Shown: positions 36,267 to 44,522 of the stretch, in pieces
Layout of the letters: each line of letters starts with the position of its first letter
Position numbering within the stretch: position 1 is the stretch's first letter
Assembly: GCA_965216645.1 (NCBI GenBank)
Contig: CBDCGJ010000063.1
Span: forward strand, 124,001 to 188,000
Direction of reading: 5' to 3'
DNA: 64,000 nt
Source of the DNA: CBDCGJ01 sp965216645
Lineage (GTDB): Bacteria; Pseudomonadota; Alphaproteobacteria; GCA-2731375
The notes under the pieces: model-generated
What the model saw: the letters and a program-made list of their open reading frames with translations, nothing else
The model's database searches: none
Told to the model about the DNA's origin: nothing
Made by a program: the position numbers and the translations under genes

Positions 36267-37262
36267 ATGAATCGCATCACCGTCATCGGCGGCGGCGCCT
36301 GGGGCACGGCGCTGGCGCAGGTCTGCCGGGCCAACGACCGCGACACCGTGATCTGGGCGCGGGAGCCGGAGGTCGTGGACGCCATCAACGACGGCCATGA
36401 AAACACCGTATTCCTGCCCGGCGTCCCGTTGGATCCGGAGCTGCAGGCCAGCGGCGATTTGGCCTGCGCGGCGGAGGCCGACCTGGTCCTGCTGGTCACC
36501 CCGGCGCAGCATCTGCGCACCATAGCCGAACAGTTGACGGGCCATATCGGCATGGGGACGCCGGTGGTGATCTGCGCCAAGGGTGTGGAGAAGGGCTCCT
36601 TCGCGCTGATGAGTGAGGTGGTCGAGGAAACCCTACCGGACGCCATTCCGGCCGTGCTTTCCGGCCCGACTTTCGCCAAGGAAGTGGCGAGCGGATTGCC
36701 GACCGCCGTCACGCTGGCGGCGGCGTACGAAAAGCTGGCGCAGCGGATCGTCGAGACCCTGGGCCGCCCAACCTTCCGACCCTATTTCTCCACCGACGTC
36801 GTTGGTGCGCAGATCGGCGGCGCCATCAAGAATGTCATCGCCGTCGCCTGCGGCATCGTCGAGGGCAAGCGCATGGGGGAAAACGCCCGCGCCGCGCTGA
36901 TGACCCGAGGCTTGGCGGAATTGACCCGCTATGGCGTCGCCCGCGGCGCCCAGGTCGAAACCCTGATGGGTTTGAGCGGCATCGGTGATTTGTCCCTGAC
37001 CTGTAACAGCCTGCAGTCCCGCAACATGTCTTTTGGCGCCGCCCTTGGCCAGGGCATGACCACTGCGGAGATCATGGCGGAACGCAATACGGTGGCGGAA
37101 GGCGTTCATACCGCCGCCGCCGTTACGGCGGAAGTGGCGGATTCAAGCATCGAGATGCCGATCGCGGAAACCGTCGACCAAGTCGCCAACCATGGCGCCG
37201 ATATCGACGAAGCGATCGCGGCGATCCTCAACCGACCGTTTCAACCGGAAATCCGGGCCTGA
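36267..37262 (+). CDS. gpsA: Glycerol-3-phosphate dehydrogenase [NAD(P)+]
   Basis: A 331-residue cytosolic enzyme that makes sn-glycerol 3-phosphate for phospholipids. The dinucleotide fold GGGAWGTALAQV starts the protein; SGPTFAKEV and GGAIKNVIAVACGI (catalytic Lys) are in place, with MGLSGIGDLSLTCNS near the C-terminal domain. It follows tsaD by 25 bp and precedes the first QueG-like gene by two bases, so all may be on one transcript. Confidence 0.97.
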   Translation: MNRITVIGGGAWGTALAQVCRANDRDTVIWAREPEVVDAINDGHENTVFLPGVPLDPELQASGDLACAAEADLVLLVTPAQHLRTIAEQLTGHIGMGTPVVICAKGVEKGSFALMSEVVEETLPDAIPAVLSGPTFAKEVASGLPTAVTLAAAYEKLAQRIVETLGRPTFRPYFSTDVVGAQIGGAIKNVIAVACGIVEGKRMGENARAALMTRGLAELTRYGVARGAQVETLMGLSGIGDLSLTCNSLQSRNMSFGAALGQGMTTAEIMAERNTVAEGVHTAAAVTAEVADSSIEMPIAETVDQVANHGADIDEAIAAILNRPFQPEIRA

Positions 37263-37264
37263 TC

Positions 37265-38284
37265 ATGGAGGCAAGCGCGGTCAAACAGCTGGCTTTGGAC
37301 CTGGGCGCGGACCTGGTCGGCATCGCCAGCGCCAAAACCCTGAACGCCTTCCCGCCCGACCCCCGTTTCCCCCAGACGCCGGAGCGGATTTCGCCCTATA
37401 TCAAAAGCGTCGTCGTGCTGGTGCAGCGTATTCCCGTCGGCGTCTTCCGCTGCAAGAGCAATGTGCCGGTGCAATACATGGACATGCTGGTGCTCAGAAA
37501 GATGGACCGGGTCGCCCATAAGCTGGCGGAACGGCTGGAACGGGCCGGTCATCCTTCCTTCGTAACGGCGGCGCAGGAAACCGACTGGAATTTCAAGAAT
37601 GCCAGCTACGGCTATCTCTCGACCCGGCATCTGGGCATCGAGGCGGGCCTGGGCACCTTCGGACTTGAGGTCAATATCCTGACGCCGGAGTTCGGCCCCC
37701 GGCTCTACCTGACTGGCGTGCTGACGGAGCTCGAGCTTGAGCCGGACGCGCCGATCACCGAGCAGGTCTGTATCGGCGAAAGCTGCAGCCGCTGCCTCTA
37801 TTCCTGTCCCACAGACGCGGTCGGCCATTTCGCCATCGACAAGCGCAATTGCGCCCTGGAGGCACAAGAGTTCGGCTTCTCGACGATCCTGAAATACATG
37901 AACCGACTGATCGACGCGCCGGACGAGGACCGGGAGGAGATGTTGAAGTCACGCGACGTCTTCGGCTTCTGGCAGGGTTTGCTGCGCGTTGTCGGTTCCT
38001 TCGGCGACTGCCCGCGCTGCCTCGCCGTCTGCCCGGTTGGCAACGACTATCACGCCCATCTGGCGCAGGCGCAGAAAAAGATTCCGGAACGAACGCCGGA
38101 GAAGGAAGTGAAGGCGAAGGGCTTCAAGGCGGCCCGCAAGGACGGCGCCGATATTCCGGGCCTCGACGATTGGAACGTCCGCTGGGTCGGGCCCGAAGGT
38201 TATAAAGGCATGGTCGCCCGCCAGTTGCAGGCCTTCAAGGCCGAACAGAAGGCGCGGCAAGCGGCCTTCGAGGAGGAGGAGTGA
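37265..38284 (+). CDS. QueG/reductive-dehalogenase-like 4Fe-4S protein (paralogue 1)
   Basis: A 339-residue iron-sulfur protein. The N-terminal half (LALDLGADLVGIASAKTL) resembles the epoxyqueuosine reductase/reductive dehalogenase fold. The cysteine sets CIGESCSRCLYSCP and CPRCLAVCP can bind 4Fe-4S clusters. The C-terminal tail is Lys/Glu-rich. It starts two bases after gpsA, and its stop overlaps the next gene by one base (TGATG). True QueG proteins are longer in one part and have HEAT-like C-termini, so this is a relative of unknown substrate. The paralogue and the downstream ligase suggest a common pathway. Confidence 0.75.
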   Translation: MEASAVKQLALDLGADLVGIASAKTLNAFPPDPRFPQTPERISPYIKSVVVLVQRIPVGVFRCKSNVPVQYMDMLVLRKMDRVAHKLAERLERAGHPSFVTAAQETDWNFKNASYGYLSTRHLGIEAGLGTFGLEVNILTPEFGPRLYLTGVLTELELEPDAPITEQVCIGESCSRCLYSCPTDAVGHFAIDKRNCALEAQEFGFSTILKYMNRLIDAPDEDREEMLKSRDVFGFWQGLLRVVGSFGDCPRCLAVCPVGNDYHAHLAQAQKKIPERTPEKEVKAKGFKAARKDGADIPGLDDWNVRWVGPEGYKGMVARQLQAFKAEQKARQAAFEEEE

Positions 38285-39246
38285 TGGTCGCCGCATTCCA
38301 ACAGCCGTTGAGCGCGGACGAGATCAAGGACCGGGCCAGGGCGCTGGGCGCCGATCTGGTCGGCATTGCCGACGGTCAGGCGCTTGAGGCGCTCGCCGAC
38401 AAGCCCAGCGACATCACAGACTATGACGGCGACCGGGTCATCGTGCTGGCGAAAAAGTATTCCACCGGCACGGCCCGCATCCTCGACTGGAACAACCGGC
38501 ACAAATATTACAACGACGAACTGGCCCTGACGGCGCTCGAGGAAACCTCGCTGGAATTGGTCTACTGGTTGGAGGAGAAGGGCTATCCGGCCCTGATCGT
38601 TCCGCCGACCCATGTCGACCCCTGGCGCTATTGGGGCGATCCGAACCAGCATCAGGAAACGCTGTTGTCCCTGCCCCATGCCGCCGTTGCGGCGGGCCTG
38701 GGCACGTTGGGTCTGAACCTGCAACTACTGACGCCGGAATACGGACCACGGGTGCTGCTAACCGCCGTGCTCTGTTCCGTGCCTTGCGAGGCCGACGGGC
38801 CGATGCGCGAGGCCTTATGCCTCGGACCCAACTGCGGGCGCTGCCTGTCGGCCTGCCCCGGCGACGTGGTCGGCCATTGGCGGCGGGACTGGGCCGCCTG
38901 CGACACCTATCGCTCCCCCCATGGCTTCAAGCAGTTGACCGAGCATATGACGGAGATCCTGGAGGAAACCGATCCGGCCGCGCGCAAGAACCTGGTGCGG
39001 TCGGAAACCAGTTTCAATCTGTGGCAAAGCATCCTGCGCGGATCCGGCGTCATCACCGGCTGCCGCCGTTGCCAGGACGTCTGCCCGGTCGGCGAGGACT
39101 ATGCGGGGCTGGAAGATGCGTTGGCCGACATCCCCGAGGATACGCCCGAGAAGCAGGCGCGTCTCGACGACTACCGGAAAAATCCGAAGCCGGAAGGCTA
39201 TTTGGCCGAGGAGCATTGGATCGGGAGCTTGCCAGATGACGGATGA
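38284..39246 (+). CDS. QueG/reductive-dehalogenase-like 4Fe-4S protein (paralogue 2)
   Basis: A 320-residue paralogue of the preceding protein: RARALGADLVGIADGQAL aligns with the paralogue's N-terminus, and CLGPNCGRCLSACP plus CRRCQDVCPVG give two cysteine clusters. It also has VDPWRYWGD and AAVAAGLGTLGLNLQLL, typical of the substrate-domain region of this family. ATG 38284 overlaps the previous stop; GTG 38281 is an alternative. Its 3' end overlaps the ligase start by 11 bases. Two such proteins in tandem may form a heterodimer or act in sequence. Confidence 0.75.
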   Translation: MVAAFQQPLSADEIKDRARALGADLVGIADGQALEALADKPSDITDYDGDRVIVLAKKYSTGTARILDWNNRHKYYNDELALTALEETSLELVYWLEEKGYPALIVPPTHVDPWRYWGDPNQHQETLLSLPHAAVAAGLGTLGLNLQLLTPEYGPRVLLTAVLCSVPCEADGPMREALCLGPNCGRCLSACPGDVVGHWRRDWAACDTYRSPHGFKQLTEHMTEILEETDPAARKNLVRSETSFNLWQSILRGSGVITGCRRCQDVCPVGEDYAGLEDALADIPEDTPEKQARLDDYRKNPKPEGYLAEEHWIGSLPDDG

Positions 39247-40531
39247 GCCGCTGCCGATCCCGAAATCGCGGACCGAGATCGACGAGATCCAACGCCGGCA
39301 GAAACGGATCGCCGTGGAACGAGCCCGGCGCAGCGCCTTCTGGACCGAACGGCTGGCCGATATCGATCTCGACAAGCTGGAAGACCCGCAGGAATGGAGC
39401 AAGATCCCGATCCTGGAGAAGGAAGAGCTGCGCCAACTCAGCGCCGAGGATTTCTATGCCAAATTCTGCCATGCACCGAAGTCCGACTATGCGGAGTACT
39501 GGCGCTCCGGCGGCGCCACGGGGAAGCCGCTCTTCTATCCGCGGACAAGGGAAGACTTGCGCTACAACATGCTGGGCTTCACCCGTACCTTCACTTGCAT
39601 GGGGATCGAGGCTGGGGCCGCGGCCCATCTGTCGTTTCCCCTCGGCATCCACCCGGCCGGCCATATGTGGGCCCGGGCCGGCGAGATCATGGGCCTGGCC
39701 ATGGCCTGGGTCGGCGCCGGCAACGCGGCGCCGTCGCGGGTGCAGCTGGAGCTGATCGGCATGCTGAAGCCGGACCTGTGGATGGGCATGTCGAGCTATG
39801 GCCTGCACCTGGCCAATCTGGCCGAGGCGGAAGGCATCGACCTCAGCGCGTCGAGCGTCGAGCGCATCCTCTGCACGGCCGAGCCCCTGTCGCTGGCCAA
39901 GCGGGGCAAACTCGAAAGGATGTGGGGCGCGCAAGCATTCGATGCTTTCGGCATGACCGAAGTCTCGATGATGGGCGCGGAAGCGGGCACGCCCGGCGAA
40001 CTGCATATCTGGACCGATCTCGCCCATATCGAGGTCCTCGATCCGGAAACCCAGGCGCCCGTGCCGCCGGGCGAGCCGGGGGCGCTGGTCGTCACCTCGC
40101 TCTTCGGCAACAATTGCACGCCGTTCCTGCGCTGGTCGTCGGGCGACATTGTGATCTATCAGGAAGAGGGCACGAGCGACGGACCCTTGAGCGTCTTCCC
40201 GGTGATCCGCCACGCCCACCGCACCGCCGGCTTCTTCAAGATCCGCGGCGTCAACATCAATCACAGCGAGCTCGAGGATCTGCTGTTCGCCGCCGAAGCG
40301 GTCGGCGACTTCAAGGCGGCGGCGGTCAGTACGGACGGCCTCGACGGCCTGCGCCTCTCCATCGAGGTGGCGCGCGGCCATAGCGCCGACGCCGTCGTCG
40401 GCCAGGTCCGAGACCTCGTCAAACGAACCTTCGAAATCGCCGCCGAGATCCAGGTCTTGCCCACCGGCACCCTGGCGGCGGAATTCGAAAGCAGCGTCAA
40501 GGCACCGCGTTTCGCGGATTTACGAGACTGA
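39236..40531 (+). CDS. Phenylacetate-CoA ligase-like AMP-forming enzyme
   Basis: A 431-residue ANL-superfamily ligase of the PaaK group. YWRSGGATGKPLFYPRT is the ATP loop, FGMTEVSMMG the adenylate-binding motif, RWSSGDIV the second ATP motif and FFKIRGVNINHSELED the hinge to the C-terminal domain. It activates an organic acid as acyl-AMP and then acyl-CoA; the aromatic acid of the family name is not certain here. It overlaps the QueG-like gene by 11 bases, so the three genes are translated together. A REP-like hairpin follows 45 bp after the stop. Confidence 0.85.
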   Translation: MTDEPLPIPKSRTEIDEIQRRQKRIAVERARRSAFWTERLADIDLDKLEDPQEWSKIPILEKEELRQLSAEDFYAKFCHAPKSDYAEYWRSGGATGKPLFYPRTREDLRYNMLGFTRTFTCMGIEAGAAAHLSFPLGIHPAGHMWARAGEIMGLAMAWVGAGNAAPSRVQLELIGMLKPDLWMGMSSYGLHLANLAEAEGIDLSASSVERILCTAEPLSLAKRGKLERMWGAQAFDAFGMTEVSMMGAEAGTPGELHIWTDLAHIEVLDPETQAPVPPGEPGALVVTSLFGNNCTPFLRWSSGDIVIYQEEGTSDGPLSVFPVIRHAHRTAGFFKIRGVNINHSELEDLLFAAEAVGDFKAAAVSTDGLDGLRLSIEVARGHSADAVVGQVRDLVKRTFEIAAEIQVLPTGTLAAEFESSVKAPRFADLRD

Positions 40532-40575
40532 CGCGGCAGGTATCGATGATGCACCGCCAATCAAACCGCGCGTCC

Positions 40576-40601
40576 GTCATTCCTGCTTTCGCGGGAATGA
40601 C
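40576..40601. repeat. REP-like intergenic hairpin
   Basis: GTCATTCC and GGAATGAC are the outer arms of a hairpin with a TTTC loop and one mismatch. This resembles the short GTCATTCC-type palindromes scattered in alphaproteobacterial intergenic regions. It lies after the ligase gene and could also end transcription, though no T-run follows. Confidence 0.55.
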
Positions 40602-40696
40602 AGGGTTTGTATTGTTTCCTACCGCTTGAATTTTTTCGACTGCTGATGAAGGTTGTTCCGGAAATCGAGGGAACGATCGTTAAGGGGATACCTATA

Positions 40697-41116
40697 ATGG
40701 CTTACTGGCTTTTCAAATCCGAACCCAACGCCTGGTCCTGGGAGGACCATCAGAAGGAAGGGAAGAAGGGCGCCGAATGGGACGGCGTGCGCAACCATCA
40801 GGCCAACAACAACATGAAGGCCATGAAGATCGGCGACAAAGGCTTCTTCTATCATTCCGTCAACGAGAAACGGATCGTCGGCGTCGTCGAGGTGATCAAG
40901 GAATGGTATCTCGATCCCTCCGACGAGAAGAACCGCTTCGGCATGGTCGATCTGCGCGCCATCGAATCCTTCAAGACGCCGATCACCCTGGCCGAAATCA
41001 AGGCCGACGCGCGCTTCAAGGACATGGTGCTGGTCAACAATACCCGCCTCTCCGTTCAGCCGGTGACGGCGAAGGAGTGGAAAGCGCTCTGCAAAATGGG
41101 CGGTGCCAAGGGGTGA
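40697..41116 (+). CDS. EVE-domain protein
   Basis: A 139-residue single-domain EVE protein (PUA-like fold, reader of modified bases in nucleic acids). The start MAYWLFKSEPNAWSWEDH is the family signature; WDGVRNHQANNNM, FYHSVNEKRIVGVVEV and LVNNTRLSVQPV follow. ATG 40697 is preceded by AAGGGG and matches the family start. The next gene overlaps by readthrough distance only (49 bp). EVE proteins occur both as housekeeping genes and in defence contexts; nothing else here points to defence. Confidence 0.92.
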   Translation: MAYWLFKSEPNAWSWEDHQKEGKKGAEWDGVRNHQANNNMKAMKIGDKGFFYHSVNEKRIVGVVEVIKEWYLDPSDEKNRFGMVDLRAIESFKTPITLAEIKADARFKDMVLVNNTRLSVQPVTAKEWKALCKMGGAKG

Positions 41117-41165
41117 GGCGTTACAGCACTCCGTCAGCGGCGATAAAGCGCGGCAGGTCGGCGTC

Positions 41166-41801
41166 ATGAGCCTGACCGAGCAAACCGCCGATCCCCATGA
41201 TCCCCATGCCCTGGTGGCGATCGCGCCGACGGCGAAGGTGAGCATCGTCGACGACATGGACAAACCCTGGCTGCTGCGCGGCGCCATCTGGCGCATGGTC
41301 CAGGACGCGGCGGCGGCCTTGCCCGAGAACGCGCAACTGCTGATCTTTTCCGCGCACCGCAGCCAGTCGCGTCAGTTCGCCGGTTGGAACCGGCAGATCG
41401 TCCGCCAGGCGCGGGCCCATCCGGATTGGACGGTGGCTGAGATCATAACGGAGGTGCGGCGCTGGACCGCCGATCCGGTGGACCGGCCCAGCGGCCATCA
41501 GGCCGGCGCGGCGGTCGACTTGACCATCCTCGAAGACGGTGCCGAGTTGGACATGGGCTGCGCCGCCGGCGATTTCTGCGCCAAAACGCCCTTCCTGTGC
41601 GATGGCCTGACCGCCGAGCAGACCGCCAACCGGCAGCGTCTGAAAGCGCTGATGGAAGGCGCCGGCTTTCTCAACTACAACGAGGAATGGTGGCATTATA
41701 GCTATGACGACCGGCTTTGGGCGGAAATGAAGCTGAAAGGCTATGACAGCGACAGCGTCGGCCCGGAACACTATCGCTACACCGCCATCGCCGCCTATTG
41801 A
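41166..41801 (+). CDS. M15-family D-Ala-D-Ala dipeptidase/carboxypeptidase-like protein
   Basis: A 211-residue zinc peptidase of the VanX/M15 fold. The metal ligands and catalytic residues are visible in SGHQAGAAVDLTI (S-x-H-x6-D) and EEWWHYSY (E-x-x-H). The FSAHRSQSRQ segment is the usual upstream motif. No signal peptide is seen with ATG 41166, so a cytoplasmic role in D-Ala-D-Ala or peptide recycling is plausible, as for DdpX. It is followed by a 25-bp inverted-repeat element. Confidence 0.82.
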   Translation: MSLTEQTADPHDPHALVAIAPTAKVSIVDDMDKPWLLRGAIWRMVQDAAAALPENAQLLIFSAHRSQSRQFAGWNRQIVRQARAHPDWTVAEIITEVRRWTADPVDRPSGHQAGAAVDLTILEDGAELDMGCAAGDFCAKTPFLCDGLTAEQTANRQRLKALMEGAGFLNYNEEWWHYSYDDRLWAEMKLKGYDSDSVGPEHYRYTAIAAY

Positions 41802-41825
41802 TCCCATCCATAAGCCGGCCTGTCG

Positions 41826-41931
41826 GAAATCAAAGGGTCAGACCCTTTGAATAATTTTTGTCGCGGGAATCGCATAAAATCTGACGGTTTGGAGAAAAAT
41901 GGCTAATCAAAGGGTCTGACCCTTTGATTTC
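41826..41931. repeat. Inverted-repeat element with 25-bp perfect arms
   Basis: Arms at 41826-41850 and 41907-41931 are exact reverse complements, separated by 56 AT-rich bases. Each arm contains TCAAAGGGTC and GACCCTTTGA halves, so it is nearly palindromic itself. The unit lies in the convergent gap between the dipeptidase and hrcA genes. It looks like a small non-autonomous REP or MITE-type element; no transposase is near. Confidence 0.7.
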
Positions 41932-41980
41932 GGGTAAAGCGCCGGTGCGGACAGGATCGAGCTTGTTTCGGAGCGGGGCG

Positions 41981-43036
41981 TCAGCCGACCATGCGGCTGA
42001 TCACCTGCGCCGTGTAGTCGACCATCGGCACCACCCGGGCATAGTTCAGGTGGGTCGGGCCGACGACACCGATGGCGCCGACGATGCGCTGCTGGCTGTT
42101 ATGGTAGGGCGCGACGATGACGGAAGAGCCGGAGAGGCCGAAATGCCGGTTTTCCGAGCCGATGAAGACGCGCACGCCGTGGCTGTCCTCCGCCCCTTTC
42201 AGCAAATCGATGAGCTGCTGCTTATCCTCCAGATCGGCGAAGAGCTGACGGATCCGCTCGAGGTCGTGGGTCACCGCGTCGTCGTCGAGCAGGTTGGCCC
42301 GGCCGCGCACGATCAGGGCTGGCCGGTCCTCGCTGCCGCCCCAGATCGCCAGACCGTTCTCCACCACCTTCGCCGTCAAGCCGTCGAGCTCGGCCCGCTG
42401 CCGCCCCTGCTCGGCGCCGATATCGGCGATCAGCTCGCTCAAGGTCTTGCCGCGCAACCGGGCGTTCAGAAAATTGCCGGCTTCGATCAAGGTCGACGGC
42501 GGCACCCCCGCCGGCAGCTCCAGAATGCGGTTCTCCACCGCGCCCGATTCGGTGACGATGATGACCAGGGCGCGGCCTTCGTTGAGCTGCACGAATTCGA
42601 TATGTTTCAGGGGCGCGTCCGTGGTCGGCGCCAGCACCACGCCGGCCCACCCGGTCAGACCGGACAGCAGCTCCGACGCGTCGGTCAGCATGTCCGCCAT
42701 GCTGCGGCCGACCTGCTCGCAGCGCCCTTCGATCGAGGCCCGCTCGTTGTCCGTCAGATTGCCGAACTCGAGAAAGCCGTCGATGAAGATACGCAAGCCC
42801 AGATCGGTCGGCTGGCGGCCCGCCGAGGTATGCGGCGCGAACAGCAGCCCGGCCGTTTCCAGATCCGACATGACATTGCGGATCGTCGCCGGTGACAGGC
42901 TCGTCTCCAACCGCTTGGACAGGGTGCGGGAGCCGATCGGCGCCCCGGTCTCGAGAAATCCCTCGACCAGTTCGCGAAAAATCTCCCGGCTGCGTCTGTC
43001 CAGCGCCGACATGTCGAACCCAGGCTGTTGAGCCAT
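41981..43036 (-). CDS. hrcA: Heat-inducible transcription repressor
   Basis: A 351-residue HrcA repressor of groESL and related chaperone genes. The winged-helix region contains REIFRELVEGFLETGAPIGS and SPATIRNVMSDLE; the C-terminal part shows LPAGVPPSTLIEAGNFLN and GVRVFIGSEN, family features. ATG 43036 gives the normal N-terminus. It is divergent from rph, the conserved alphaproteobacterial order. No CIRCE element (TTAGCACTC) was seen in the shared promoter region, so it does not obviously control itself. Confidence 0.96.
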   Translation of the reverse strand: MAQQPGFDMSALDRRSREIFRELVEGFLETGAPIGSRTLSKRLETSLSPATIRNVMSDLETAGLLFAPHTSAGRQPTDLGLRIFIDGFLEFGNLTDNERASIEGRCEQVGRSMADMLTDASELLSGLTGWAGVVLAPTTDAPLKHIEFVQLNEGRALVIIVTESGAVENRILELPAGVPPSTLIEAGNFLNARLRGKTLSELIADIGAEQGRQRAELDGLTAKVVENGLAIWGGSEDRPALIVRGRANLLDDDAVTHDLERIRQLFADLEDKQQLIDLLKGAEDSHGVRVFIGSENRHFGLSGSSVIVAPYHNSQQRIVGAIGVVGPTHLNYARVVPMVDYTAQVISRMVG

Positions 43037-43186
43037 ATCTTGCCGTCCTTTCAAGGCGCCCCTACGACGAAAATAATCAGCCGGACAGGGGCCGTCAACG
43101 CGCCGACCGACGCTTCGCGCTTGCCCGGATCGGGTGGAGCGGATAGAAACGCGCGAGAACGACAACCGAACATGAAGGAACCGCCC

Positions 43187-43900
43187 ATGCGCCCCTCCGG
43201 CCGCGCCAGCGATGAAATGCGTACCGTTACCTTGGAGCCCGGCTTTGCCAAGCATGCCGAAGGCTCCTGCCTCGTCCGTTTCGGCGACACCCATGTGCTC
43301 TGCACCGCCAGTCTATCGGAGCGGGTACCGCCGTTTCTACGGAATAGCGGTCAGGGTTGGGTGACCGCCGAATACGGCATGCTGCCCCGTTCCACCCACA
43401 CGCGGACCGGCCGGGAAGCGGCCCGGGGCAAGCAGAGCGGTCGCACCCAGGAAATCCAGCGCCTGATCGGCCGCGCCCTGCGCGCGGTCACCGATCTGTC
43501 GGCCATGGGCGAGCGGCAGATCCAGATCGACTGCGACGTCCTGCAGGCCGATGGCGGCACCCGGACCGCCTCGATCACCGGCGCCTGGGTCGCCTTGCAG
43601 CACGCCTTCGCCTGGATGCAGGCGGAGACCTTGATCGAACGCAGCCCGCTTTACGATTATGTCGCCGCCGTGTCCTGCGGCCTTTACCAAGGCGAAGCCG
43701 TCCTCGATCTCGACTATGCCGAAGATTCCAACGCGCAAGCCGACGCCAACTTCGTGCTGACCGGCGACGCCGGCATCGTCGAAATCCAAGGCACGGCGGA
43801 GGACAAGCCCTTCAGCCGTGAACAGTTCAACCAATTGCTGGGTTTGGCGGAGAAGGGCGTGGCGGAGCTGGTGGCGCTGCAGAAGGCGGCGGCGCGCTGA
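43187..43900 (+). CDS. rph: Ribonuclease PH
   Basis: A 237-residue phosphorolytic 3' exoribonuclease that trims tRNA ends. The start MRPSGRASDEMRTV, VLCTASLSERVPPFLR, the active-site region RTGREAARGKQSGRTQEIQR and QIDCDVLQADGGTRTASI are standard. ATG 43187 follows AAGGAA and matches family starts; ATG 43172 is possible. It is divergent from hrcA and is followed four bases later by rdgB. Confidence 0.97.
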   Translation: MRPSGRASDEMRTVTLEPGFAKHAEGSCLVRFGDTHVLCTASLSERVPPFLRNSGQGWVTAEYGMLPRSTHTRTGREAARGKQSGRTQEIQRLIGRALRAVTDLSAMGERQIQIDCDVLQADGGTRTASITGAWVALQHAFAWMQAETLIERSPLYDYVAAVSCGLYQGEAVLDLDYAEDSNAQADANFVLTGDAGIVEIQGTAEDKPFSREQFNQLLGLAEKGVAELVALQKAAAR

Positions 43901-43904
43901 GGAC

Positions 43905-44522
43905 ATGGCCAACATGACCGCTCGCAGGTTCGACGCACCCCGCCTGATCGTCGCCAGCCACAATCCGGGCAAGGTTGTGGAAATCGAGGACCTGTTGCGG
44001 CCGTTCGATATCCGCGCCGTATCCGCCGGCACCCTGGGTTTGCCGGAGCCGGTGGAGGATGGCGACACATTCGAGGCCAATGCAAGAATCAAAGCGTTGG
44101 CGGCGACGCGCGGCGCAGGCGAGCCGGCCCTGGCCGACGATTCGGGCCTGGCGGTACATGCCCTGGGTGGTGATCCCGGCATTTACTCCGCCCGCTGGGC
44201 CGGCCCGGACAAGGATTTCGATCTGGCCATGCGCAAGGTCGAAGACGCGCTTGACGGCAAGACCGATCGGCGGGCCCATTTCGTCGCCGGTTTGGCGCTG
44301 GCTTGGCCGGACGATCATGTCGAGTATTTCGAAGGGCATGTCCATGGCCACTTGGTCTGGCCGCCGCGCGGCGACAAGGGCTTCGGCTATGACCCGGTCT
44401 TCGTACCCGACGGCTACGACATCACTTTCGGCGAAATGGATCCGGCGGAGAAGCATCGGATCAGCCACCGGGCCGTCGCCTTCGCGCAATTGATCGATGC
44501 CTGCTTCCGCACCGACCGTTGA
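43905..44522 (+). CDS. rdgB: XTP/dITP diphosphatase (house-cleaning NTPase)
   Basis: A 205-residue Ham1/RdgB enzyme that hydrolyses deaminated purine NTPs. LIVASHNPGKVVEIEDLL, LADDSGLAVHALGGDPGI, YSARWAG and GFGYDPVFVPDG are the family's nucleotide and metal motifs. It begins four bases after rph and overlaps hemW by 26 bases. Start ATG 43905 gives a short MANMTARRF leader before the core. Confidence 0.96.
   Translation: MANMTARRFDAPRLIVASHNPGKVVEIEDLLRPFDIRAVSAGTLGLPEPVEDGDTFEANARIKALAATRGAGEPALADDSGLAVHALGGDPGIYSARWAGPDKDFDLAMRKVEDALDGKTDRRAHFVAGLALAWPDDHVEYFEGHVHGHLVWPPRGDKGFGYDPVFVPDGYDITFGEMDPAEKHRISHRAVAFAQLIDACFRTDR

Noticed and set aside
35216..36712. 498-codon open frame antisense to tsaD and gpsA
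   Set aside because: The plus strand has two certain genes; the antisense translation shows no motif and only reflects high GC at third positions.
39053..40381. 442-codon minus-strand frame over the ligase gene
   Set aside because: Antisense shadow of the ANL ligase; no ribosome binding site and no recognisable domain.
43037..43186. CIRCE operator expected near hrcA
   Set aside because: No TTAGCACTC inverted repeat was seen in the hrcA-rph gap.
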